NCBI GenBank assembly: GCA_026122225.1
Contig: JANEZZ010001497.1
Location: 496,001-560,000, forward strand
DNA: 64,000 bases
Direction: 5' to 3'
Source: Heloderma charlesbogerti
Lineage: Eukaryota > Chordata > Lepidosauria > Squamata > Helodermatidae
Shown: positions 11,330-22,062 of the stretch, in pieces
How the letters are laid out: every line of letters begins with the position of its first letter
Numbering within the stretch: position 1 is the first letter of the stretch
The notes under the pieces: generated by a model
The model's database searches: none
The model's input: only the letters and a program-made list of their open reading frames with translations
Told to the model about the DNA's origin: nothing
Made by a program: the position numbers and the translations under genes

Positions 11330-11770
11330 TGCTCATTTGCACATCCCTAACAGGGAGACATTTTCCCCCCTCTCTCACAATACTAGAACCCAATGGGGTC
11401 ATCCCATGAAGCGGATGGGTGGGAGATTCAGGACAGATAAAAGGAAGTACCTTTTCACACAGTGCAGAGTTAGACTGTGGAATTCGCTACAAGATGTAGT
11501 GATGGCTGGCACTTTGAATGGCTTTAAAAGAGGCAAATTCATGGAGGATAAAACCACCAATGGTTACTAGTCCTGATGGGCTGGCTATATGCTACCTCCA
11601 GTATCAGAGGCAGTATACCTCTGTATACAAGTTGCTGGGGAACATGAATGGAAGACTTTTGTTGCCTAAATGTCCTAGTTGTGAGTTCTCCACAGGCAGC
11701 TGGTTGGCCACTATGTGAACAGAAAGTTGGACTAGACAGACTCTTGGTTTGATCCAGTATGGCACTTCCT
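11330..11770 (+). repeat. Unassigned LINE-like 3' fragment
   Basis: Collinear with 34370-34850. Its middle resembles the C-terminal part of CR1/L2-type proteins ('ggaattcgctacaagatgtagtgatgg'), and it ends in 'cttggtttgatccagtatggcac'. It precedes the AT-rich MITE in both duplicate units. Confidence 0.5.
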
Positions 11771-11774
11771 ATGT

Positions 11775-12200
11775 TAGGGATATGCATACCAGCAAAATTT
11801 CAGCTTGTTGAAGTTCTCCATATTCCACATCAAAGCTCATTCCGTCTCATGTCTGTATCAGATTGCATTATTTTTTTTTTTTCACAGGAAAATTTGTGAA
11901 TATTTTCATGCGTATTTCCCCAAATGTACTCATCAGTGATGCACATCTTTGCGATGTATGCATTCTTCTCACATTGAGTAAAGTGTGATTGTCTGAATAT
12001 TTTCAAAAGTATGCATTTTTCATGCACTTTAACCCCTCCCAAAAACATAGCGTGCTGTCAAATGCATTTTTTGGGGGTCCATGACTCACATTGTAAGCTT
12101 TGACCAGAGATTACATTCAAGATTGTGTTCAGTCTGGAAGGTGCGAACTGGGTAAATCCTGATCAAATATAAACTGAAACAAATTTCTTATACATCCCTA
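11775..12200 (+). mobile_element. AT-rich hAT-like MITE next to gene B promoter
   Basis: The ends are TAGGGATATGCA and ATACATCCCTA. The paralogous copy is at 34855-35263, so it was present before genes B and C duplicated. It ends about 210 bp upstream of the TATA box. Confidence 0.65.
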
Positions 12201-12204
12201 TTTA

Positions 12205-12525
12205 TGTTCTTATATTTCCAGTGCAGGAAATCCTGAATATATTTTCAAGTGAATGTATTGTATTACAGGTTAATGTACTGCCATGTACTTCCTCCGTGTT
12301 GCACACCATGTCTTCTTAAGGAGGAATGAACCAAGCATCTTTGCCATCACAGCTATTTCATCAGCATAATTAATGCACAGGGCTTACGTGTCAGTATAGC
12401 ACAGAGCTCTATAAATAGGTGGCCATTCAGACTTTTAGAAGACACAGAACCTTCAAAGCACTCTGCCTCATTCTTCTTCTCTTGCTGTCTAACTTGTGAT
12501 CCAGCATCCAGGTCAAGCTTAAATA
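12205..12525 (+). promoter_or_regulatory. Promoter and 5' UTR of defensin gene B
   Basis: A TATA box (TATAAATA, 12410-12417) lies about 110 bp upstream of the ATG. The region is conserved with 35273-35561 and with the relic at 27118-27395. It includes a shared 'attaatgcacagggcttacg' block and 'gccattcagac'. Conservation across three copies marks it as the functional core promoter. Confidence 0.7.
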
Positions 12526-12577
12526 ATGGGCTGGCTTTTCATTGCTGTCCTTTCAGGGATGGTCTTGCTTTCTTCAG
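12526..12577 (+). CDS. Gene B exon 1 (signal peptide)
   Basis: A hydrophobic leader, nearly identical to gene C exon 1 from its second ATG. It ends TTCAG|GTAAGG. Confidence 0.85.
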
Positions 12578-14418
12578 GTAAGGGCATACACCAGCATTTT
12601 AAACATAAATCTCCATAAATGATAGAATGATAGAATGAAAATGTGAGGAAAAGTAATTAAGAACTGGGTTGAACAACTTCTAGTGCGTGGATCCAGCCTC
12701 TAAAGCAACAGTGATGCACAATCTTGATCAAAGAGTAGACTCACACAAGAAGGTAAACTCCCAAAGAGTGTTCTCCTAAGGGGATGGTCTACACATTGTA
12801 TGAACATTTTCATCCATTTTAATGGGATGCTGAAAGCAGAGTTGTTCTTGATCTTCAAACATAGTTTTAAAAACACACCTCCACTTCAGCTCAGCGATAG
12901 AATCACAGAGTTGGAAACAGTTGATTGTATAGTTCAACCTCCTGCTCAGTGGAGGATTGGCACCACAGGATGCAGCCACAGCATGTCAGCATGTGTGAAC
13001 AATCCCCTCTTCCTTTTGGTAACTGGAATGGCTTCAATAGGGAATTCTTTCTTTATATATTTCACGCTTAGGCATTCCAACGCAGAAGTGATAGGACTCT
13101 GTTGTCAATCATGTTGGTTCAATTTTCTACAGAAGGGAGGTCACAGGACATTCCCTCAGATAATTTACCACACATGATGTGTTCACAGATGGCCTTCAGG
13201 AACCTTGGTGGGAGGATGCTTACTTCCATGGTGAATATGTGAGGGCAATGTATACATCAAGATCATCTCAAAAAGTACATCGTCTCTTATCTTGTTATGG
13301 AAAAAATCAAGGGGAGGTGTAAGCCAGACAAACACTTTCCACACAAGATTTATATTCTTTGTCAACAGTAAATGTGAAAACAACAACAAAAAAACCCTGT
13401 ACATAATGATTGATATGCCTTCAACCATGTATCTAACACTACCTTTGCAGTAGCAGGAATGATTGGAAGTGCAATAGGAAGCTAGCTCTTCATAGTGCCC
13501 AAAGCTCTTTTGGAATGGGACAAGTCAGTGGAGCTCACAGAAGGGAACTCAGCTGACTTGTCCCATTCTGGAAACACTAGTTTGATCTAATTTCTGGGGT
13601 TGTGCTATGAAGCACTAGCTTCCTTTTGCACTTGTAGTCATCCCCACAAGTTCAGGGGTCTCCAGCCCAGTGCCTGCAGATGCCATGGAACCCACAAGGC
13701 CAAGGTCAAGGGCTCACCAAGCCATTCCCTCCCGCTGTGAATGAATGGAGCGATTCCTCCATTCACTTCTATAGTGGCTGAAAGTTCTTCTTGTTGAACA
13801 CTGGCTGGAGGTGCGTGGGGGTGGGTGGAGAGAAGTGCACCCCCACTAAGGGCTGATGTGGCAAGATGATCCTTGGAGGGGGTGGACATTGCCCCCCCCT
13901 TCAGACAATTTTTATCAGGGAGGGGATTTTTCCCTCCATATGTAACTAAATGGAATAATTTGTCCATTAACTTACAGAGGGAGGGGAAAAGTTCCGCTCA
14001 GCTGAAAATCGGTTGGAGGGCTCAAATCCCACCTGAGCGAGGGACACTTGTGGCAACATGGTCCTTGGAGGGGGTGGGATTCACCCCCCTCCAGCCTATT
14101 TTCAGCAGGGGGGCTTCTCACCCCATGCAAATGAATGGAGAAATTGCTCCATTATTTGCATGGGGTTGTGGTGGGGGGAAGAGACAAAAGGGAGCCAGAG
14201 AGAGGGGCTGAAGGAAGGAAGGAAGGAAGGAAGAAAGAAAGAGGACAGAGAGACACACACACATAGAAAGAGAAATACAGAGAGATAAGTCAGAGTGAGT
14301 AGCAGGGTGTACATTCATGCATGCACACAAACACAGATAAGGGGGAACTTATCTCTCCTACAGCAGCCAATTTATGGTGGTGCCCCAGTCTCTCTCTCTC
14401 TCTCTGTGTGTGTGTGTA

Positions 14419-14451
<33 letters not shown>

Positions 14452-17400
14452 GGCAAATTTACCCACAGGTCTAAATATGTTGGAGACTCCTGAACTTGAT
14501 CAGGAGTGGCAGCATTGGATACTGCCCAATATTCCCTTTTTTCTGCTAAAAGGAGAAAAATATATATATCTACATTGCCAACAAATCGTATAATATGAAC
14601 TAGAGCTGTGCCAAATGGCCTCCTGAAATTCTCCACCCCTTTTGTGGGTAGAGAAATAGAGGGGGGGATTTCACTGAATTTCTCTACAGGGAGGAGAAAT
14701 TCTCCGCAGTTTCCCGGAGGGAGGGCTCACCATTGGCAGGGGTTGTAGCACAGCTTCTTTCTTTTCTCTCTCTCTCGGGGTTTGTGGGGCTTTTGCGGCT
14801 GCCACTGCAAGTGGCAACAGCATCAACTAGACTGGCAGACTGGCCCCCATTTCGCATTCACCACAATGCAGGTGTGAGGTAGGCAGTGCTGTGTTTAGTT
14901 CCAGGGAAGTAGTTGAGCTGGCACTGTGCCAAAATTGGTCTCCAATTTCCTGAAAGTTTTGTTCCCCCAGTGAAAGAGGCGTCCATTGTATTGCCTCATT
15001 TCCAGGTGTTTTATAAAGTCTTTTTGTGGTGTTTCGAGATTACCTTATGGAATGGGGAGACATGACGGGCTATTGACATGATAGCTCCTGAGCTCCATCT
15101 CCAGCACTGTAGACCTGGGGCCACTCTCATGATCTCTGGGAGCTCCAGGCAATGAAAAAGGCCAGAAGATGGCTACAGCATAAGTGGCATAAGACTCGAC
15201 ATTATACGACCACAACCAAAACCATATATACATACACCATTATTTTTAATCTCAGTGTTTTAAACATATATGAATTAACAATGCACAAGTACATACATAG
15301 ATATATCCATGTATTACAAAATAGCAGTGGAATTTTTGAAATGCTGAGAGTAAATATAATGGGGTATGTACATTGAGTTTTAGTTGTGGTTGTATTTTGC
15401 TTGAGAAAACCCTTATTGTACTAAGATTTGTTATGACAAAGACCAAACACACATAGGGGTTTATAATCACATCTACTGCATGGCAGTGAAGGCAGCGAAG
15501 AAGGCTTACTTTGTTGCCTCCATTGCATCCACAAGTAGCCATCCATCTTTTCTGAGTGGACCAGAGTTTGTGGCCATCTAACTAGGGATTCACAAATGCC
15601 AGATTTGGTCCGGGAGTCCAGTGGACTCCCCCTGGCTCGTGCCCCTGAGCTGTTTCCGTTGAGCCCCTGTCCCTGCTCAACACCCCCCTATTCTGAGCTT
15701 GCCGAGCCACCCACATTCACCTGGGCCCTGTCCTCCGGTGTCATGATTGCCGTTTTGCAGTGAAAACATGCAAGATTACAGGCATATGCTACACCAGAGC
15801 ATGGGGCCTGGGTGAGTGTGGGTAGTTCAGCGAGCATGATGGGGGGATTGAATGTGGGTCTGTGGGCATGTGAGAAAGGGCAGGAGCTGGGCAGGAACCC
15901 ATAGAACCCTGATGGGGGGTGGCAGTGCACCTGTCCATCCCTACACCTAACCTTTTTTGTTAATCCTGAGAGGCCTGCTGTAACAATTTTGTAATGCACT
16001 TTGAGGATAAAATAACTTTGCTTCATGCCAACTTGAATAGAAACCAAATGCACAATTACAAGATGGGGGATACTTGGCTAAACAATACTACAAGTGAAAA
16101 GGATCTTGGAATTGTGGATCACAAGCTGAATATGAGCCAACAATATGATGTGGCTGCAAAAAAGGCCAATGCTCTTTTGGGCTGCATTAATAGAAGCATA
16201 GCTTCCAAACCCGGGAAGTACTAGTTCACCTCTGCTCAGCACTGGCTAGGCCTCATCTGGAGTACTGTGTCCAGTTCTGGGCACTTGAAGAAAGATGCAG
16301 ACAAATGGGAGAGGGTTCAGAGGAGGGCAACGAAGATGATCAGGGGACTGGAAACAAAGCCCTATGAGGAGGCGACTGAAAGGACTGGGCATGTTTAGCC
16401 TTGAGAAGAGAAGACTGAGGGGAGCTAGGATAGCGCTCTTCAAGTACTTGAAAGGTTGTCACAGAGAGGAAGGCCAGGTTCTCTTCTTGATCATTCCAGA
16501 GTGCAGGACATGGAAGAATGGGCTCAAGTTACAGGAAGCCAGATTCCAGCTGAACGTCAGGAAAAATGTCCTGACTGTTAGAGCAATACGACAATGGAAC
16601 CAATTATCTAGGGAGGTGGTGGGCTCTCCCACACTGGAGGCATTCAAGATGAGGCTGGACAGCCATCTGTCAGGGATGCTCTGACTTGGATTCCTGCATT
16701 GAGCTGGACTTGATGGTCTTATAGGCCCCTTCCAACCCTACTATTATATGATTCTATGATATTACTGCTTTTACTATTGTTTCTGGAAAGCTGTCCAATT
16801 TACCAACTGGTTTTGCTACACAGGATCAGTTCCAGATTTTGTGGCTTGAGGCTGTGGAAAAGATATATGTAGCTGTTCAGCCTACAGCACCCTTGCTCAT
16901 CCTGGCTTTTTGAAGCTAGCTGGGTGAATCTATGATGGAGTGGTGTCCACTGCTTTGAAGGAGGTGGTGGTGTGTCTACTCCCTACAAAACCCTGCTGAA
17001 TCTGGGGGTTTATACCAACTACTATGTTTTCACTAACACCACCTTTCTAGGCAACATTCTTGAGTGGGTGGTGGCTGTGCAGTTGCAGATGTTCTTGGGA
17101 GATGCAAGGTCTTGCCCCATTTCAGTCTGGGTTCAGATCTGATTTTGGGAGAAAACCATCTTTGGTCACCCTGATGCATGGCCTTTTCCAGGAAAGAGAT
17201 GGAGGAAATGCAACTCTGTTGACCTCAGTGGCTTTTGCTACCACTGAACATGATATTCTTTTGGATAATCACGGGAGTTAGGGCACTGTTTTACAGTGGT
17301 TACGTGCGGGCATTATTCCAGAAAGTAGAACTGGGTGGCTGTGACTCAGGACCCAGGTGGCTTGGCCGTAGGATGTCATAGGCACCATCTTGCCCTCAAT

Positions 17401-20400
17401 GCTCTTTATCATTTCTCTGAAGCTTTGATATGGTCTTCAGGCTAATGCAATAAACTCCATTGTATTGCGTATGAAGCTGCTGGGACCAGCCATTAGAAGA
17501 TTTGGCATGAGGGTTTAGCTCTATTTCTCTATGACATCTGAATCAGGAGAGGCCATGCATGTTCTGAACGTGCCTGGTCACAGTGATGGGTTAGATGAGC
17601 ACCAACAAACTGATCCCGAATTAGTACAAGAGACTCTGTAGAGGCAGTATGCTTATGTACACCAGTTGCTGTGGATCATGGGCAGGTGGGTGCTGTTGTG
17701 CTTGTGTCCTGCTGGTGGGTTTCCTGTTGACAGCTGGTTGGCCACTATGTGAACAGAATGCTTCATTAGATAGACCTTTGTTCTGTTCCAGCAGGGCTCT
17801 CCTTATATGCTTAGACCCAACCACAGGAATTGGGATGTTTGCTTGTTCTAGATGATGCTGGACTCCCTCAGATATAACAAATACATAGTTTGGGGGTGCT
17901 CCTGGATTCATCATTGTCATTAAAAGCCCAACTGATTTCTGTGGTGAGAAGCATTTATCATTACCAGCTTTGGTTGGTATGCCAACCAGTCACATTTCTA
18001 GAGAGGGATAACCTGGCCACTGTAGAACATGCATCAATAACCTCACATTTAGATTATTTTATTTATTTATTACATTTATAGCCCACTTTTTTTCCTCTTT
18101 ATGGAACCCAAGGTGGCTTACACAATCCTCCTCCTCCATTTTATCCTCACAACAACAACCCCGTGAGGTGGGTTGGGCTGAGAGTCTGTGACTGGCCCAA
18201 AGTCACCTGGTTAGCTTCCATGTCTGAGTGGGGACTAGAACCCGGATCTCCTAGTCCAACATTCTTGCCACTACACCACTTTATGTGGGACTACCATTGG
18301 GTTTGGTCTGCAAGCTGCAGCGGCTGCTGAATGCATGGTCCAGATTAGAGCAACTGCACTGGCGGCTATTAGCTATTGAGCCTAATTTCAAGGTTTAGGT
18401 ATGGGCATCTCAACCCCAACACACAGGGGCAAGCTTTTGTAAAAACATTAGCCATATACACACAGACGACAATCAGAACAAGAAAAGTATCACAGTGAAT
18501 GAAACACACACACATGAAGGAAGTGAAGTCTCCTTAAGTATTTCATCATCTAACTCTTTCTTTCTGCTTGCACAGGAATCCCACCAAACCTAAAAAGTCC
18601 AGTCACCCTTGAGCACTGTCATGCGTTGGGTGGTGAATGCCACCCTACTGAGTGTACAGAGGGAATGCACATTGCACCATGTCGAAAGTACAGTCACCAG
18701 TGCTGTTCAAGGTAAGTCTCAAAAGATGGTGATATAAGGAGAGCGATATTGTGTGGCCCACATTCAAATTCTATTTATAGGCACAATGTCTTGAAGACAA
18801 GCAGATGGTGGATGCCCATACAAAAACTGCAGTTTGGGAGAAGGGGGTTTCAGTGACAGGAGGGGCAAAGTTATGGGAGTCCTTTACGCAGGGGAAGCAC
18901 TGGCAGTGATAATATTTTTCTTTAAAAATTAGTGGGGTGCTGCTGTGGAGCTACTCTCAGCAGTGCTCTGTCACACATGACAGGTCACCCCTAAATTCCC
19001 CTTAAATGATTCTACATCTTCTAAACCTGATCCTAGAGTCATATTGTTGAGGAGGACCTTAGAGGTTGCCAGCCACGTCCACTGCTCAATGCTCACGATA
19101 GAGCATCTTTCCAAGGGCAGTTGGAGGAGGGAGACACCTTCTGGTAGGTGAAGGAGGAGAGGACACCTGTAGCTCAGATTGTAGAACCTCGAGGCTGTGG
19201 AGGTTCCACATCTGGGCAGCGTAGCCAGCTTTGGTTCTTCCAGGGGCCAGGATTTTGCCTGCAAGCCCCAATCTCTGGAAGAATCTCTCCTGGTGGAATC
19301 CCCGCTGTCTTCCCTGATATCAGGTCAGGGGTAAAGGTGGGGATGAATGTGATGGCAGGGGGCTTGGTCAGCACTGGGAGGAGTGACAGCTTCTCCCACT
19401 GCCAGCAGTCTTCCTTCTCATGCCTCCTGCTGCCCCCAATGGGAGAGGCTGTAGCTTAAGGATGGACGAAAGTCCCTTACCTGGTCCCGCAGCTGTTTTC
19501 GGTGGGGGGAGAGGCGCTCCGTTTCTCCCCCCCAAATTCTTGGTGGGGGGGGAGGCGCCCTGCCCCTCCTGGCTGAAATTCAGGCCAGGGGGGAGGCGCC
19601 CCATCCCTCCCCGCCGAAATTCTGGCCAGGGGCGGAGCGCCCCGTTTCCCCGGCCGCGAAATAAAAAAGCAAATTGAAAAATAACCAAACAAACGTGATA
19701 GGCTGTGAACGATTTACGTAGCCTATCACGGCTAGATTTTCAAAGTCAGCCATGATAGGCTACGTAAATCTTTACGTAGCCTATCACGGCTGACTTTGAA
19801 AAAAAAAAAGAAGCGTATACGGAAATGGCGGTGCCCATGGGCGCCGCCATTTGTGTTCCTTATTTCGGCACGGGTAGTCTACGTAAAGATTTACGTAGAC
19901 TACAGAGAAAATAAGGGCAACGCTATTTGCATTGCCCTTATTTTCGTCGTAGTATACGTAAATCTTTACGTAGACTACCCATGTCCAAATAAGGAATGCA
20001 AATGGCGGCGCCCATGGGCGCCGCCATTTGCGTACGCGCTTTTTCCCCCCCCCAAAGTCAGCCGTGATAGGCTACGTAAAGATTTACGTAGCCTATCACA
20101 GCTGACTTTGAAAATCTAGCTGTGATAGGCTACGTAAATCGTTACGTAGCCTATCATTTTTTTTTTTTTTTACTTTACGGGGAAATGGCGGTGGTGGCAG
20201 CCGGTCAGAAGACCGGCTGCTGCCCCTGCCCCCGCCGAAACGCTGCCGAAACACCGCCGGGACCCGCCGCCGAGAGGGACATTCGACAGAGGTAAGTCCC
20301 ATCCCGGGGGGAGGGCGGGGGGTGTCAGAGAATTTCCCCACCAATTTCGGGGGGCCGAATGCATTGGCATTCGGCCTCCCGGAGATTCGTGGAGAAATTC

Positions 20401-21086
20401 TCCACCATCCCTACTGTAGCTCAGTGGTAGAGCACATGCTTTACATACAGAAGGTCCCGGGTTCAATTCCCAGAAGCTCTAACTAGGCCAAGGAAATAAT
20501 CCTGTCTGAGACTCTGGAGAGTGCTACCGCCTACCAGTCATTTTAAAAATACTGGGCAAGATCGACTGATGGTCTGCTCAGTATAAGGCAACTTCCTATG
20601 TTCAATGTTCCTCTGGAAGAGGAGTCCGACTTGGTTGGCACTGGGAGGAGCTGCTCCTCCCAGCACCAGCCAGATCTGTTCATGTGCTGCTCACTATTCC
20701 CACCAGGGTATCTATTTGGATAGTGGTCTGAAAGTGATATGTTGGGTAGGTTTGCATTAAAATATGAATGGAATAAATTTCTCCCCCATCCCTACAAACC
20801 TCAAATTGCTGCTGAAGAGAACATCTGACATTCTGAATAAAAATGTTCCACGTATGTCGAGAGGTAACAGTCCAACACGTTCTCCCATGGCTGCCATTTA
20901 GGGAGGCAATCTCTCCCCTCTTCCTCCTCTCCTATGCATTTTTAGGTCAGATGTGTTATGCCTCAAGCTTGGTTGCTGATTATTATGTGGCATACCAAAA
21001 AAGTATCTACCAAATGTACAGCTTTTTTTGCAGCTGAGTAAAACTAATGTAACAAATTAAAGAAAAAAATAAGTAAATACACACAT

Positions 21087-21117
<31 letters not shown>

Positions 21118-21949
21118 GAGCAGGTCCAGAAAGCCAGTGTAGTCTAGTGGTTTAAGTGCTGGGCTGGGACTGGGGAGATCAGGGTTCTAGTACCCCCTCA
21201 GCCATGAAGCTTACTTGGTGACTTTGGGCCATTCACTGATTCTCAGCCTAACCTACCTCACAGGGTTGTTGGGAGGAAAAAATGGAGATAAGGTGGATCA
21301 TGTAAGCTGCCTTGGTTTCTGTACTGCCCCAGCCATGGGCTTCAGCCTCTTAATTTAGAGGTGCCAAGGTAGTGATAAATCAGACCCAGGTTTACTTACA
21401 AGGAGTACTTTATTCAGTAACTTACAGCACACAGGTGTACCCAATGGGTGGATCAGACAGCTTCTCTGAACCCAGAGCCATGGGGTACAATGGGTTTTAT
21501 ACCATACATGTTAGCAATGAGGCAGCATAACAGCAGCAAGCGCTGCCTGGCATTCATTCCCAGCATAGACTAGCAGTGCTTGATTCTCAGCACAGCCACC
21601 TGCAGTTCAGCATAAACACATAGCTTCACTTCCCAGGCACATCTTGATTAGATACTCTACTCATTAGTATGGAATGTGCTAGGCTGTGCTATCAGCCCTT
21701 TGACTCATCTTCACATGCTCAGAGGCTTACTAGCACTAATAATGAACTTAAGAAAGCACTATGGATCTCTAGGCCCCGCGAACACTACAGGCAACTTGGT
21801 TACACTCCTGGGGCCAATACACTTTCTTGCAAGTGGAAAAAGGTGGTATAGAAATGCAATAATAAATTCAACAAATCTTGAGTACTTAGTTGATTGCCCT
21901 AATTTCTAAGCTTGAGTCTCTCTTTTTTTTTTGCAGCCCTCCAGAATAA
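12526..21949 (+). CDS. Beta-defensin gene B, three exons (12526-12577, 18576-18711, 21937-21949)
   Basis: This predicts a secreted beta-defensin-like peptide. Exon 1 codes a 17-residue signal leader beginning [11 protein letters not shown] and ends in phase 1 before GTAAGG. Exon 2, after CTTGCACAG, codes the domain with spacing C-x6-C-x4-C-x8-C-x6-CC. Its donor is AG|GTAAGT. Exon 3, after a long T tract and TTGCAG, adds only four residues and TAA. The domain is rich in histidine (five) and glutamate (four) with few basic residues, unlike cationic defensins, so its activity may differ. An AATAAA signal is at 22057-22062, about 110 bp after the stop. Intron 1 (6 kb) and intron 2 (3.2 kb) are filled with L2, CR1, SINE, solo LTR and a palindromic hAT element. 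All exons remain open with intact splice signals, so the gene appears functional. Exon 3 is tiny and is the least certain part. Confidence 0.82.
12898..12954 (-). repeat. Short CR1 3' end fragment
   Basis: Reads 'atagaatcacagagttgga...tcaacctcctgctcagtgg', the complement of the CR1 tail. The same fragment is at 36743-36797, so it predates the duplication. Confidence 0.6.
13650..15575. other. Unassigned intron 1 sequence of gene B with simple repeats
   Basis: It includes (GGAA)n at about 14213-14245 and a compound (CT)n(GT)n(TA)n microsatellite at about 14389-14450. There are imperfect purine-rich segments near 13860-14180 with repeated 'gtccttggaggggg' and 'aatgaatgga' motifs. The 13640-14500 part is not obviously present in gene C, so it may be a unit-specific insertion. 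No gene seen. Confidence 0.4.
15583..15943 (+). mobile_element. hAT-like MITE
   Basis: The ends are TAGGGATTCAC and GTCCATCCCTA, flanked by CATCTAAC and CACCTAAC, an 8-bp target duplication with one mismatch. Non-coding. Confidence 0.7.
16025..16762 (+). mobile_element. CR1 LINE 3' fragment
   Basis: Codes broken pieces of the CR1 RT C-terminal region ([50 protein letters not shown]). It ends with the 3' UTR 'cttccaaccctac' and 'attctatgat' repeats typical of CR1. Frameshifts separate the parts. Intron 1 of gene B. Confidence 0.88.
16850..18430 (+). mobile_element. L2-type LINE fragment (RT region), shared with gene C
   Basis: Contains decayed L2 ORF2 text: 'ccccatttcagtctgggttcag', 'gacctcagtggcttttg', and the 'ctcacatttagat' HLDYC-type segment. 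It is collinear with pieces at 37900-39414 and 49650-50760. It is interrupted by an unassigned repeat (about 17630-17812) and a SINE (18058-18285). It was in the intron before gene duplication. Confidence 0.8.
18058..18285 (-). repeat. tRNA-derived SINE, antisense
   Basis: Same family as 1093-1327, read on the minus strand. The (TTTA)n tail complement is at 18058 and the 'gatctcctagtccaac' head complement is near 18260. It is inserted into the L2 fragment and absent from the gene C copy. Confidence 0.75.
18576..18711 (+). CDS. Gene B exon 2 (defensin domain)
   Basis: All six cysteines are present with a GGE before the second cysteine. Acceptor CTTGCACAG and donor AAG|GTAAGT are shared with gene C exon 2. 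Confidence 0.87.
19445..20610 (+). repeat. tRNA-derived SINE (second family), split by insertion
   Basis: The head 'gctgtagctcagtggtagagc' with B box 'ggttcaattcc' is followed by a body ending '...actgatggtctgctcagtata'. The palindromic element 19457-20413 interrupts it close to its first bases. An uninterrupted ortholog in gene C intron 2 is at 51262-51475. Confidence 0.75.
19457..20413 (+). mobile_element. Palindromic non-autonomous hAT-like element, copy 1
   Basis: Bounded by an exact 8-bp duplication CTGTAGCT (19449-19456 and 20414-20421). The ends are TAAGGATGG and CCATCCCTA. The interior has six hairpins of the TGATAGGCTACGTAAA/TTTACGTAGCCTATCA type between about 19695 and 20157. They are arranged symmetrically around about 19927, so the whole 460-bp core is one nested palindrome. 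The flanks are GC-rich with G-runs. No transposase. It is inserted into a SINE, and gene C has the empty site at 51270. Confidence 0.85.
21079..21115. repeat. (CA)n microsatellite
   Basis: An uninterrupted run of about 15 CA units just before a SINE in intron 2 of gene B. Confidence 0.9.
21130..21868 (+). repeat. tRNA-derived SINE split by a solo LTR
   Basis: The 5' part is 21130-21319 and the 3' tail is 21827-21868, ending in 'ataataaattc'. The two halves join into the same family as 1093-1327 when the LTR is removed. Confidence 0.75.
21320..21821 (-). mobile_element. Solo LTR of a retrotransposon
   Basis: A 502-bp segment that starts TGTACTG and ends AATACA. The flanks are GTTTC and CTTTC (5-bp duplication with one mismatch). 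On the minus strand it has a TATAAAA box (near 21500) and then an AATAAA signal (near 21413) in LTR order. It interrupts a SINE, so it is an insertion. The superfamily is not certain. Confidence 0.65.
21937..21949 (+). CDS. Gene B exon 3 (four-residue C-terminus)
   Basis: A strong polypyrimidine tract and TTGCAG at 21931-21936 precede the phase-2 continuation, which reads S-P-P-E and then TAA. A poly(A) signal follows at suitable distance. Supported by signals only. Confidence 0.6.
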
Positions 21950-22056
21950 ATTATCTGGGAAGCTTTGGGTAGCATACATGCTTCAGAAGATGTTGCTTCA
22001 TCCTACCTGGAGAGGATGCACTTGGAGAGCACACCTTTGGGCAGAATGGGTTACGT

Positions 22057-22062
22057 AATAAA
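22057..22062 (+). terminator. Candidate poly(A) signal of gene B
   Basis: AATAAA about 110 bp downstream of the gene B stop codon, in otherwise repeat-free sequence. Confidence 0.5.

Larger units (their letters stand above)
11316..21000 (+). repeat. Tandem duplication unit carrying defensin gene B
   Basis: Blocks of this interval are collinear with 34340-51560: the upstream LINE-like piece, AT-rich MITE, promoter, exon 1, intron 1 pieces (12600-13640 with 36520-37570), an L2 fragment, exon 2, and intron 2 start with its tRNA-SINE. Insertions found in only one copy came after the duplication. The outer limits are approximate. Confidence 0.75.

Noticed and set aside
13040..13180. Possible extra defensin exon ('LCCQSCW' frame)
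   Set aside because: The cysteine pattern does not match C-x6-C-x4-C and the segment is shared intron sequence with gene C at 36880-37010.
19148..19692. Overlapping GC-rich frames on both strands
   Set aside because: They fall in SINE flank and the G-rich arm of a palindromic element, with no domain.
20414..20490. tRNA gene ('tagctcagtggtagagc...ggttcaattcc')
   Set aside because: It is the head of a SINE with a non-tRNA body, it has paralogs at 51262 and 27732, and the arms do not pair as a proper tRNA.
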